From Chloroflexota bacterium (GTDB lineage Bacteria; Chloroflexota; UBA11872; UBA12225; JAJDUF01), in the NCBI GenBank assembly GCA_022826725.1, contig JAJDUF010000006.1:1-64000 (forward strand): DNA of 64,000 bases. The letters run 5' to 3'. The notes below the pieces were generated by a model that saw nothing but the letters and a program-made list of their open reading frames with translations, was not told the origin of the DNA and did no database searches. Numbering within the stretch: position 1 is the stretch's first letter; every line of letters begins with the position of its first letter. Of the stretch, positions 54,637 through 62,509 are shown in pieces. A program made the translations under genes and the position numbers.

Positions 54637-55266
54637 CTAGTGTAGCTGGCGGATAATGCTGATCGCGCGTCCCTGTACGAGCACGTGCTGCGGGTCGGCA
54701 TAGATCGGCTCCATCGTCGGATGCGCCGGTTGTAGGCGAATGCGGTCGCCCTCGTGATAAAAGCGCTTCAGCGTGGCGGCGCCCTCGGCATTGGGGCCAT
54801 CGGTCAAGAGCGCCACCACAATCTGGCCGTCCCGCGCGGTTTGTGCCGGCTCGACCACCACCAGGTCCCCGTCGTCAATCAGGTCTTCGATCATGGACTT
54901 GCCACGCACGCGCAGGGCATACGTGTCCGGGGGCACCTGGTCGGCGCTGAGTTGGAGGACATCGCCCGGATCGCTGATTGCGTCAATCGGCTGACCCGCG
55001 GCGATCTGTCCGATCACGGGCACGGTCCGGATACGCGGCCGCGGCGCCGCCGGGCCATGCACCAGCCGGAGACCTCGGCTGGTATGACGTTCGCGGACAA
55101 TGTAACCTTTCTTGGCCAGCACTGTGAGATGGTAGTCCACGTGGCTTGTCGAGGCGATGCCGGCCGCGGCACCAATCTCCCGGTTCGTCGGCGGTCGCCC
55201 CTGTTCCTCGATATATTGCTCGATGAAGCGCAGGATGCCTTGTTGCCGCTCGCTGAGAGTTTGCAT
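54637..55266 (-). CDS. lexA: SOS repressor LexA
   Basis: 209 residues. N-terminal winged helix (LSERQQGILRFIEQYIEEQG, GAAAGIASTSHVDYHL), cleavage site Ala-Gly in VIGQIAAGQPI, and the S24 protease dyad: Ser in RVRGKSMIEDLIDDGD and Lys in ATLKRFYHEG. The ATG at 55266 is preferred to the longer frame; AAAGG is upstream. A strong promoter and a GAAC-N4-GTTC operator lie upstream, supporting autoregulation. Confidence 0.95.
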   Translation of the reverse strand: MQTLSERQQGILRFIEQYIEEQGRPPTNREIGAAAGIASTSHVDYHLTVLAKKGYIVRERHTSRGLRLVHGPAAPRPRIRTVPVIGQIAAGQPIDAISDPGDVLQLSADQVPPDTYALRVRGKSMIEDLIDDGDLVVVEPAQTARDGQIVVALLTDGPNAEGAATLKRFYHEGDRIRLQPAHPTMEPIYADPQHVLVQGRAISIIRQLH

Positions 55267-55358
55267 CGGCTTGCCTTTCTCCTCGTTCGTTCTGTCCGCA
55301 CGCCACCGAGTGCAGGCGTGACGGTACACTCGGCACTACGCAACACCTGCCGTTCGGA

Positions 55359-55410
55359 GAACGCCTGTTCTATCATCGACAATATACGGGACTGACCGGG
55401 TATTTGTCAA
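55359..55410 (-). promoter_or_regulatory. lexA promoter and SOS box
   Basis: Minus strand: TTGACA (55410-55405), 18-bp spacer, TATATT (55386-55381). About ten bases downstream lies GAACAGGCGTTC (55370-55359), a perfect GAAC-N4-GTTC, the Gram-positive-type SOS box, covering roughly +4 to +15. Binding there would block lexA transcription. Confidence 0.7.
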
Positions 55411-55433
55411 CCGTGAGAGAAGACGAGTAATAT
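55404..55433 (+). promoter_or_regulatory. Divergent promoter of the PP2C-like gene, leaderless
   Basis: TTGTCA (55404-55409), 18-bp spacer, TAATAT (55428-55433). Its -35 shares six bases with the lexA -35 on the other strand. The ATG at 55442 follows the -10 by 8 bases and has no Shine-Dalgarno, so the mRNA would be essentially leaderless. Confidence 0.55.
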
Positions 55434-55441
55434 CAACGGCA

Positions 55442-57514
55442 ATGAGTAGCGAAAGCGGCGGGATTGAGTGGGCCGCAGCATCGGTGTGGGGGGGCCAGCG
55501 TCGTGCAGAGTCACCCCAGGCACAGCATCACCACCTCCCGGCAGACGAAGCGGTTGGCCGGGGTGCCAGTGACCTCTTTCTCGTGATTGAGGGGGTCGGT
55601 GACGACTCCTGCCTCCTGCTTGGCAAGACGCTCGTCCAAGCACTGCTGGACGAGCCGGAAGCCCCGCCCGCCTCGGCCTTGAGCCGTGCCTTGCGCGCGG
55701 CCTGTGTTCGCCTCGAAACTCACGCCCTCGCCCCGGCCCGTGAGTTGATCGCCTTGGGCGCCAGTGCGGTGCTCATCCAAGAGCACGGCATGGTGCTCGC
55801 ACAGTTGCTGCCGGCGCAGATCTATCTCCTCCAGCAGGGGCAAGGCACCCTGCGGATGTGGCCCGACACGCCGGTCCCGGCACCGATGGGCGAGGCGTTC
55901 CGGCGCGGTGGAGCCAGGCGCTGGGACCTGGAGATCGAGCACGCGCGGGCCACACCGCGTCTGGGCGCGACGTTGCTTATCAGCACGTCGGAGCTTGCCG
56001 TCCGGCTGCGCCCGAGCCACGTGCGGCGCGCCCTGGATCAGGACAGCGCCGAGCAAGCTGCCACCTGGCTGTGTAACCACTTGGCGCGCGGCGCCCCCCA
56101 CTTCGAAGCCTTGGTCGTCCGCACTGCCCCGGCAGCGACGAGCGAAGCGGGCTGGTCGGAGGGACAGGAAGACCTGGGACCGGAGTGGGAAGAAGCGGTT
56201 GAGAGCGATGCACCGCCGGCAAGACCGAGACCGGCGCGAGCCGGCTACGGCCGGCCCGCCTCATCGGCGCCGGCCGCCGGTTTTTCGGGCGTGGTTGCGA
56301 ATGCTTGGCAGCGCCTGAACGAGGTGCTGCAGGGGCGTTTGCGTCTCATGCTCATCGGTCTGGTTGCCGTTATCTTCCTGATCTTCATCCTCAGCCGGGT
56401 GATCGGCGCGGGTCCAGCTCAGGAGGTAGCCACTTCACCTACGCCGAACCCCCAAGCTCTGGCGGCGGCCGAACGGGCCGTGGCCGACCTGTCCAACGTG
56501 ACTGATCGCGAGCAAGGGCAGACCGCCGTTGTCGAAGCCCTGGCCAAGATTAGCGCTCTCGACGAGCGCTCCAGTGAGCGCGCTGCCGAGCTACGGTCGG
56601 CCGTCGAGGCGCAGAGCACCCGCATCGCCGGCTTGGAGCCGCCGCCGCCGCCCCAGCCATCCGTCCTCTCCGCCGAACAAATCAACCGTCCCACGCAGTT
56701 CTCGGCAGTCACCCGCTTCGGTGATCGCCTCTTCGTCTTGGATGCGCCGCGCGCCGTGCTGGCCGTGCGCCCCGGCGCAGGGCCTGAGCTACTGCTGGAG
56801 CGCGGCGGTAATAAGGCCGGTCAAACGGTCGGTGACCTGGCCTATCTTGTCACTACGACCGATGGAGTCGTATCCATTGACAGTACCGGACACTACTGGT
56901 TCCTCACGGCCGACGATACGATGCGCTCCGGGCGCTTGCCGGGCTCGGCAGCGTGGCAACGTGTGCTCGGCTTCGAAACGTACACGGTTAATCTCTACGC
57001 TGTGGACACGGGCGCCAACCAGCTCCTGCGCTGGAATCCGACCGCGCTCGGGACCTATGCCCTGCCACCGGATGAGTGGTTTGGCTCGTCGGTACCCGCT
57101 GAGATCGCGACGGCGCTCGACCTCGCCATAGACGGCGACATTTTCGTGCTCGCCGCCAATGGTGGCATCACGCGGTACCGGAGCGGCGAGCCACGGCCCT
57201 TCACCTTGCAGGGCCTAGAGCGCCCACTGCAAAACCCCCAGGCGATCACGACCGCTGTGTCCATCAACTCGCTCTACGTGGTGGACACGGGCAATAGCCG
57301 TATCGTGCAGCTCGCCAAGAGCGGGCAGTTCGAGCGCGAGCTAGTTGGGGTCGCCAGCCCAGGCGAAACAATCCGCGACGTGTGGGTTGACGAGGCCGGC
57401 GAACGGATTTTCGTGCTCACGGAGCGGCGGTTGAGCGAGTACGTCCTACCCCCCGAAGGCGGCCCGACTGTGACCCTCACGCCCGTCGAGCCGTCATCGG
57501 CCCAAGGCAGTTAG
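55442..57514 (+). CDS. Pseudo-PP2C domain, membrane segment and extracytoplasmic beta-propeller
   Basis: 690 residues. The N-terminal half (about 1-240) follows the order of a PPM/PP2C phosphatase (SDLFLVIEGVGDD, ALRAACVRLE, LGASAVLIQEHGMVLAQLLP, GATLLISTSE, HFEALVVR), but the metal-binding Asp residues of the DG, GDS, SDG and DN motifs are not conserved. A membrane segment LRLMLIGLVAVIFLIFIL lies at about 300-320. A Thr/Pro/Ala linker with a coiled coil follows, then a six- or seven-bladed propeller with NHL-like repeats (LFVLDAPRAVLAV, LYAVDTGANQLLRW, LYVVDTGNSRIVQL). Probably a sensor or scaffold; function unknown. Confidence 0.75.
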   Translation: MSSESGGIEWAAASVWGGQRRAESPQAQHHHLPADEAVGRGASDLFLVIEGVGDDSCLLLGKTLVQALLDEPEAPPASALSRALRAACVRLETHALAPARELIALGASAVLIQEHGMVLAQLLPAQIYLLQQGQGTLRMWPDTPVPAPMGEAFRRGGARRWDLEIEHARATPRLGATLLISTSELAVRLRPSHVRRALDQDSAEQAATWLCNHLARGAPHFEALVVRTAPAATSEAGWSEGQEDLGPEWEEAVESDAPPARPRPARAGYGRPASSAPAAGFSGVVANAWQRLNEVLQGRLRLMLIGLVAVIFLIFILSRVIGAGPAQEVATSPTPNPQALAAAERAVADLSNVTDREQGQTAVVEALAKISALDERSSERAAELRSAVEAQSTRIAGLEPPPPPQPSVLSAEQINRPTQFSAVTRFGDRLFVLDAPRAVLAVRPGAGPELLLERGGNKAGQTVGDLAYLVTTTDGVVSIDSTGHYWFLTADDTMRSGRLPGSAAWQRVLGFETYTVNLYAVDTGANQLLRWNPTALGTYALPPDEWFGSSVPAEIATALDLAIDGDIFVLAANGGITRYRSGEPRPFTLQGLERPLQNPQAITTAVSINSLYVVDTGNSRIVQLAKSGQFERELVGVASPGETIRDVWVDEAGERIFVLTERRLSEYVLPPEGGPTVTLTPVEPSSAQGS

Positions 57515-57586
57515 CGCCGGCAGCCGGTTCCCGCCCCGCCCCGGTGCTGGCGCACCGGGACGGGTGCTCACAGAGGTAGGTCCGCT

Positions 57587-57702
57587 CCCCCCTCTCCACA
57601 CATGTGGAGAAAGGGCCTGACTGGGGTAGGTACAGGTGAAGCCGTAGGGGCGCAACATGTTGCGCCCGTCTCCCCGCATGGCGGGGGGACCATAGGGGGG
57701 CT
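57587..57702. repeat. Composite repeat cluster
   Basis: In the 57515-57826 gap: CCCCTCTCCACACATGTGGA then GAAAGGG (57590-57616); CTGACTGGGGTAGGTACAGG and TGAAGCCGTAGGGGCG leading into the perfect palindrome GGGCGCAACATGTTGCGCCC (57648-57667); and a CCCCGCATGGCGGGGGGACC hairpin with ATAGGGGGG. The rest of the gap shows nothing. Confidence 0.8.
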
Positions 57703-57826
57703 ACTCATCCGCACACTGGGAGGTGTTTCGCGCCCCGACGCTCACCATTCCGGCGGAAACCGCTATCTTGACCATCCTTGCGTCCCGCAAATCCTGGTGC
57801 AGACAAAATACCTACCCCGGCCCGGT

Positions 57827-58486
57827 TCACGCCTCGGAGTCCGGCCCCCCGGCCGCCCCCGGCCGGCGCCAGCGCAGCGCCCGCCAGCCGATGAACACCA
57901 CCACCACCAGCACGAGCACGACGAGCGTGCCATTTTCATACGGCTTCATATAGCCCCGGATATCTACCCAGTTCTCGCCGAGGACGCGGCCGACATAGGT
58001 CAGCAGCAAGCTCCACAGCGATGTGCCAAGAGTCGTATAGAGCAGAAAACGACCGGCGCTCATCCGCGTATAGCCCGCCGGCACGGAGATGATACTGCGG
58101 ATAATCGGAATGAGCCGCCCGAAAAAGATGACCGCCTCGCCGTAACGCTCGAACCACGCTGCCCCGCGGTCCAGGTCCTGCTCCGAAATGAAGACGTATT
58201 TCCCGTAGGCTGCCACCAGCCGCCGCACGCCGGCCTCCCGCGCCACGTAGCCAATCGCGTAGAGCACCACCGCCCCAAGCACCGAGCCGGCGGTTCCCGC
58301 TGCCACGGCGCCCCAAAAGTTCAGCTCACCCTTGACCGATAGTGCCCCGGCGAACGGCAGCACCATCTCGGAGGGGATTGGCGGGAAGATGTTTTCGATG
58401 GCCATTACGAGGACGATGCCCGGATAGCCGATGGTGGCGATCAACTCCTCGATCCAGCCCCCTACCTGTTCCATGAGGTGCGTCAT
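57827..58486 (-). CDS. DedA-family membrane protein
   Basis: 219 residues, five or six membrane segments. Family motifs: IENIFPPIPSEMVLPFAGAL near the N terminus, GSVLGAVVLYAIGY, GEAVIFFGRLIPIIRSIISVPAG with the conserved FxRxxPxxR pattern, and GTSLWSLLLTYVG. Members are linked to phospholipid flipping (undecaprenyl-phosphate or aminophospholipids). ATG 58486 has AGGAAGGG nine bases upstream; the longer frame is not family-like. Confidence 0.92.
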   Translation of the reverse strand: MTHLMEQVGGWIEELIATIGYPGIVLVMAIENIFPPIPSEMVLPFAGALSVKGELNFWGAVAAGTAGSVLGAVVLYAIGYVAREAGVRRLVAAYGKYVFISEQDLDRGAAWFERYGEAVIFFGRLIPIIRSIISVPAGYTRMSAGRFLLYTTLGTSLWSLLLTYVGRVLGENWVDIRGYMKPYENGTLVVLVLVVVVFIGWRALRWRRPGAAGGPDSEA

Positions 58487-58644
58487 ACCCCGTCTTCCCT
58501 TCCTGTCTTTGCGTTGTCGGCGTAGCCGGCGTGTGTCCAGCGTTGCTCCGTGGGCAATCGTCCGCGTCAAGAAGACGCGCAGCCGGCTGGTGGATACTCG
58601 CGAAACGCTGCGTGCCGCGCCGGCGAGGGCAACCGCCACACCCA

Positions 58645-58673
58645 CAAAAAAGGGCCTGCCGAGCGGCAGACCG
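58645..58673 (-). terminator. Rho-independent terminator after tRNA-Gly
   Basis: Minus strand: GGTCTGCC-GCTC-GGCAGGCCC followed by TTTTTT. An 8-bp stem with one G-U pair and a clear U-tract, 26 bases past the tRNA 3' end. Confidence 0.8.
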
Positions 58674-58698
58674 AAATGGCAGCCAAATCACCGTTGGG

Positions 58699-58771
58699 AG
58701 CGGGCAAAGGGACTCGAACCCTCGATCTCAACCTTGGGAAGGTCGCGTGTTACCAACTACACCATGCCCGC
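58699..58771 (-). tRNA. tRNA-Gly (anticodon CCC)
   Basis: Minus strand cloverleaf: acceptor GCGGGCA/TGCCCGC (perfect), D arm with GGTAACAC, anticodon stem CGACC/GGTTG with loop TTCCCAA (anticodon CCC at 58738-58736), T arm GAGGG-TTCGAGT-CCCTT (one G-U pair). Discriminator T; CCA not encoded. A U-tract terminator follows. Confidence 0.94.
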
Positions 58772-59001
58772 GCAGGCCGACTGAAGGCATCGTAACACGG
58801 CCGCGCCGCACCGTCAAGCGGCCCACCTCGCCGGCCAGGACATGGGGACGGCGATACGGAACGTTGTGTACCCTTCAGAGCAGCGCGCGGCCAGCGGCGT
58901 GCCGCATCAGGAGTTGGCTCTTGGCCTATGCGCTCCGCCGACTGGTACGGCACTGGACTATAGGTGCGCTTGCGGGCTGGTGTCTGGGCACCAGGTAACG
59001 C

Positions 59002-59028
59002 TAGAATCATTAACCTGAATGGAATTCA
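59002..59028 (+). promoter_or_regulatory. Putative -10 and operator upstream of the Panacea-type pair
   Basis: TAGAAT (59002-59007) is a plausible -10. A perfect inverted repeat TGAAT-GGA-ATTCA (59016-59028) overlaps the expected start site and ends 6 bases before the ATG, a position typical of autoregulatory operators of toxin-antitoxin operons. No clear Shine-Dalgarno precedes the first gene. Confidence 0.45.
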
Positions 59029-59034
59029 TGTTCC

Positions 59035-59769
59035 ATGACTACCACCATGTCTGGCCGGCCACATCCTCACCTTCAGCGGCTCGTGGACTATATCGTCCAG
59101 AGGTTGAGCGATCACGAAGGCACCGCTGCCCGTACCCGCTTGGCAAAGCTGCTGTATTTGTTTGACATCGAATACTATCGAGTTCACGGCCATCCCTTCA
59201 CGCGCCTCCAATGGCGGTTTCTGCACTACGGACCATACGACACTGCTCTGGAGCCATATCTTGGTAGCGATGAAGCCACGACGACCTCCGGCCATAGAGC
59301 TTATGTGGCGCGAGGGAGCTATGAGGACGTGTCGGTGGACGACATCCTCACCCTCTCTGATCGCATGATACTAGACCGCGTTGTGCAGCAATGGGGGCCG
59401 GAGGACCTGCCGGTGCTGCTCGACTACGTGTACTTTGGGACGGAGCCGATGGAGAACGTGACACGGGGCGAGGTGCTGGATTTCTCGCGAGTAGCAAAAG
59501 CTACGCCAAAGTATCCGGAGCCGCAACAGGAGTCGCGCCGCCTGTCAGATGAGGTGCTTGCGGACTTGCGGCGCCGGCTCGCTTGCCGGCGCGATGCACG
59601 CCAGGCCAGAGCTAGACCGGCGCGTGCTCCGCGTGATCACGTATATGAGGAGGGAATGCGCTTCCTCAACGCCGGAGATCAGGTGCCGCAGGCTCGCCGC
59701 CTCCTCGACGGCCGAGCAATACAGGTCACGCCGGAGGCAGCGAAAACGATCCGTGAGCAGGCCGAGTAG
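59035..59769 (+). CDS. Panacea/DUF4065-like protein, candidate antitoxin
   Basis: 244 residues. Residues about 12-140 match the Panacea (SocA-like, DUF4065) pattern: TRLAKLLYLFDIEYYRVHG then RLQWRFLHYGPYDTALEPYL and LSDRMILDRVVQQWGPED. Panacea proteins are versatile antitoxins or protease adaptors. The Arg-rich C-terminal half (about 170-244) is not part of the domain and may contact DNA or the partner. Nine bases separate it from the next gene. Codon use is less GC-rich than the surroundings. This points to a toxin-antitoxin pair. Confidence 0.75.
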   Translation: MTTTMSGRPHPHLQRLVDYIVQRLSDHEGTAARTRLAKLLYLFDIEYYRVHGHPFTRLQWRFLHYGPYDTALEPYLGSDEATTTSGHRAYVARGSYEDVSVDDILTLSDRMILDRVVQQWGPEDLPVLLDYVYFGTEPMENVTRGEVLDFSRVAKATPKYPEPQQESRRLSDEVLADLRRRLACRRDARQARARPARAPRDHVYEEGMRFLNAGDQVPQARRLLDGRAIQVTPEAAKTIREQAE

Positions 59770-59778
59770 GACAGGCGC

Positions 59779-60480
59779 GTGATCGAGCTCCTGGACCGCT
59801 TCTATGTGCGGCAGCCAAGGCCACTAGCGCATTCTCAATGTGAACCTGGTCGCATCTGCGATACCGCCGCCGTTTATCTCCTTGAATCGGCACGGATTCC
59901 GGTCCTGGAAGCTCAGTACGACAGTGCCGGCATGGTGCAAAGATATATCGTTAGGCACGTGCGTCAGCAACAGTTCCGTCAGCGTCAAGGAGTTAATCCC
60001 GTCTACGAGATCAATCAGCGTTCCGACGAAGTGTCCGTTATACGTCGTCATAAATGGAGACCGGCCATCGTAGTGTCATCACCATGCGATGCCTGGCGCG
60101 CTCAACCACGCCAGCACGACGAATGTTTCGTCGTTGCCCCTCTGTATAGCTTTGGAGCACGAGTTGAGAAACAGCCTTACCCGCAGACTTTCATTGATCG
60201 AGTGAAGGCCTACGCTTACAATCAGCTCTTCTACATGCCTCCAGATGGCCGGTATGGGATTCAGGAGAGCTTTGTGCGGTTTGACCGGCTGCAAGTGGTT
60301 CACGAGCGTTGGCTCGTACCGCGAAGCGTTGTGCTCGACACAGACTTCCTGGACGCCTTACAGAGCTGGCTTCAGGCTTATCTTGGCGGTGATCTCGCGG
60401 CACTGAATGATGTCCTATCTCTCTACCGGGAGGAAAAGCTGTCTGCGCTGGGCATAACAAACCGAGGTTCCGACACGTAG
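59779..60480 (+). CDS. Partner of the Panacea protein, candidate toxin with MazF/PemK-like segment
   Basis: 233 residues from a GTG at 59779. No family is certain. Residues about 82-125 (RSDEVSVIRRHKWRPAIVVS, then CFVVAPLYSF) resemble the core strands of the MazF/PemK SH3-like ribonuclease fold (rPxVVIS ... vvapiT), embedded in a longer protein with His/Cys/Tyr-rich flanks. It lies nine bases after the Panacea gene, as in two-gene toxin-antitoxin operons, and shares its lower GC. Confidence 0.6.
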   Translation: MIELLDRFYVRQPRPLAHSQCEPGRICDTAAVYLLESARIPVLEAQYDSAGMVQRYIVRHVRQQQFRQRQGVNPVYEINQRSDEVSVIRRHKWRPAIVVSSPCDAWRAQPRQHDECFVVAPLYSFGARVEKQPYPQTFIDRVKAYAYNQLFYMPPDGRYGIQESFVRFDRLQVVHERWLVPRSVVLDTDFLDALQSWLQAYLGGDLAALNDVLSLYREEKLSALGITNRGSDT

Positions 60481-60615
60481 ACTCGGTGCGTTCGGTTCCA
60501 CGCTTCTTTGACCAAGCGCAGTCGCCCGGTTAGGCTTAGAGCCAGCCGGCGTGCGGCGGCCTTTACACCCGCGACGAGGCACTAGCGACTAGCCACCAAG
60601 GAGCAGGCCACAACC

Positions 60616-61608
60616 ATGGACCTTCAGCCCAGCCGTGTAGGCGCCGTAGACCGCAACGGGCAGCCGTATGACCGCAGCGACCCGGCCGGTTACGGCACGT
60701 CCGTCACCAAACCCGAGGGCTACGATGCCTTCTGGCAAGAGACCTGGGACCGCCTCCAGGATATTCCGCTGGAGCCGGAGGTGCGGCTCGTGCCGCTACG
60801 CTCCGACGACGAGGTCATTGTCTACGAGGGCTTCTACACGAGCTGGGAGCGGCTGCGGATCGCCTGCTGGTATTGCGTGCCCCGCCGCACCGCCGGCCAG
60901 CGCAGTCCCACCATCGCCATCATGCCGGGCTACGTCAGCGAGCCGTCGCTAGGCACGGGCAAGCAGTGGGCACGCGCAGGCTATGCCTGCGTGGTGGTGG
61001 CCCCGCGCGGCAAGCTGCGGTCGAACAGCGTCTTCAATCCCGGCTACCCCGGCCTGCTCACGCATAACCTGACCGACTACCAGACCTACGGCTACCGCGG
61101 CTTCTACTGCGATGCCTGGCGCGCGATTGACTTGCTCCTCAGCCGCCCCGAAGTGGACCCGGGGCGCATCGCCGTGACCGGCGGCAGCCAAGGCGGGGCA
61201 CTGACCATCGTCACGGCGGCCTGGCATCCCGCCATCCAGGCCGCGTGCCCTGGCGCGCCCTACCTCTGCGGGATGCGCGAGGCCATTGACCTCACCCACA
61301 CCTATCCCTATGAAGAGCTTAACGACTATCTCCGGCTCTGCCCGGACCGCCGCGCGACGGTCCTGCGGACGCTCGATTTCTACGACGGCATCAACATGGC
61401 GCCGCGCATCAGTTGCCCGACGCTCATGAACATCGGGTTGGCCGACCCCGTCTGTCCACCGGAAACCGGCTACGCCGTCTTTGCGGCGGTCGGCGCGGCG
61501 GTCAAGGAGCTACGCGCCTACCCCGGCGAGGGGCACGGCGCCGGCGGTGCCAAACACGCCCCGCACGTCCAGGCGTGGATGCGCCACCATCTTCAGGTCG
61601 CCGCCTAG
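60616..61608 (+). CDS. Alpha/beta hydrolase of the acetyl xylan esterase/cephalosporin deacetylase family
   Basis: 330 residues, cytoplasmic. N-terminal EGYDAFWQETWDRLQDIPLE is typical of AXE1-like proteins. Nucleophile Ser in VTGGSQGGALT; acid residue in GLADPVCPPET; His in GEGHGAGG, a complete triad. It likely removes acetyl groups from sugars or other esters. ATG 60616 with AAGGAG about 12 bases upstream. Followed by a shorter paralogue. Confidence 0.9.
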   Translation: MDLQPSRVGAVDRNGQPYDRSDPAGYGTSVTKPEGYDAFWQETWDRLQDIPLEPEVRLVPLRSDDEVIVYEGFYTSWERLRIACWYCVPRRTAGQRSPTIAIMPGYVSEPSLGTGKQWARAGYACVVVAPRGKLRSNSVFNPGYPGLLTHNLTDYQTYGYRGFYCDAWRAIDLLLSRPEVDPGRIAVTGGSQGGALTIVTAAWHPAIQAACPGAPYLCGMREAIDLTHTYPYEELNDYLRLCPDRRATVLRTLDFYDGINMAPRISCPTLMNIGLADPVCPPETGYAVFAAVGAAVKELRAYPGEGHGAGGAKHAPHVQAWMRHHLQVAA

Positions 61609-61669
61609 CGCCCGACTGCCCGCGCCATACTCCCGCATGGGCCACAAGCCAAGACTCGAAGGGGATGCA

Positions 61670-62491
61670 ATGCAGACACCTACGCTGCCTCATCAACCGG
61701 AGCCGACGGATTTCGATGCCTTCTGGGATGCCGTGGCGACCGAGTTGGCGCACACGGAGGTGGCGCCCGAAGTCGAGTTGCTGCCGCTGCGGTCATCGGC
61801 CGAGGCGTTGGTGTACGGCGTGCGCTTCACCAGTATCGGCCCCTACCGCCTGTTCGCCTACTACATCCAACCGCCGCCAGCCACCGGTGCCGGGCCGCGG
61901 GGCGTAGAGGTGCAGTTGGCCGGCTACGGCAGTGTGGTGCATGTGCCCGTGGGCGACCTGGACCACCGCTGGCCCGAGCAACGCGCCGTACTGACCCTGT
62001 GTCATCGCGGCCAACGTCTCAGTGACCGACCCTACGCGGCGGCCTATCCCGGCCTGCTCACGGATGGCATCGAGTCGCCCGAATCCTACGCCTATCGCGG
62101 CATCGTGGCCGACGCCTGCCGCGCCGTGGACTTTCTCCTCAGCCGTCCGCCGGAGGAAGTGGACCACGGCGCCATCACGGTCACGGGCAACGATATCGCC
62201 CTCTTTGTGGCCGCCCTCCGTGGCCGCGAGGTCGCCGGCGTGCGCGCTGCGCCTTCCTTGTTCTACCGTCTGGCCGACGTGCTCCCCACGACCAACGACT
62301 ACCCACTCGCAGAGTTCAACGACTACCTGCGTACCTACCCGGAGCACGCAGCGGACATGGCCCGCACGCTCGGCTACTTCGACCCCCTCGCCGCGGTGCG
62401 CCGCGCGGCCTGCCCCGTCCACGTCGGTGACGACGAGTTCCTCGCCCCCCTGCGCGCAGCGTTAGGCCCGCACCTCGCGCCTCCCTCCTGA
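61670..62491 (+). CDS. Degenerate paralogue of the upstream esterase
   Basis: 273 residues, ATG 61670 with GAAGGGG upstream. It follows the same plan as the previous gene (EPTDFDAFWDAVATEL, YPGLLTDGIESPESYAYRGI, AVDFLLSRPPEEVDHGAI), but the nucleophile elbow reads VTGNDIALF where GGSQGG is expected: Ser is Asp and the glycines are lost. The C-terminal Asp-His part is cut short (HVGDDEFLAPLRAALG). It is therefore not an active serine esterase, and may be a partner subunit or a decaying duplicate. Confidence 0.82.
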   Translation: MQTPTLPHQPEPTDFDAFWDAVATELAHTEVAPEVELLPLRSSAEALVYGVRFTSIGPYRLFAYYIQPPPATGAGPRGVEVQLAGYGSVVHVPVGDLDHRWPEQRAVLTLCHRGQRLSDRPYAAAYPGLLTDGIESPESYAYRGIVADACRAVDFLLSRPPEEVDHGAITVTGNDIALFVAALRGREVAGVRAAPSLFYRLADVLPTTNDYPLAEFNDYLRTYPEHAADMARTLGYFDPLAAVRRAACPVHVGDDEFLAPLRAALGPHLAPPS

Positions 62492-62509
62492 CAAACCGCG
62501 CGAAGTACC

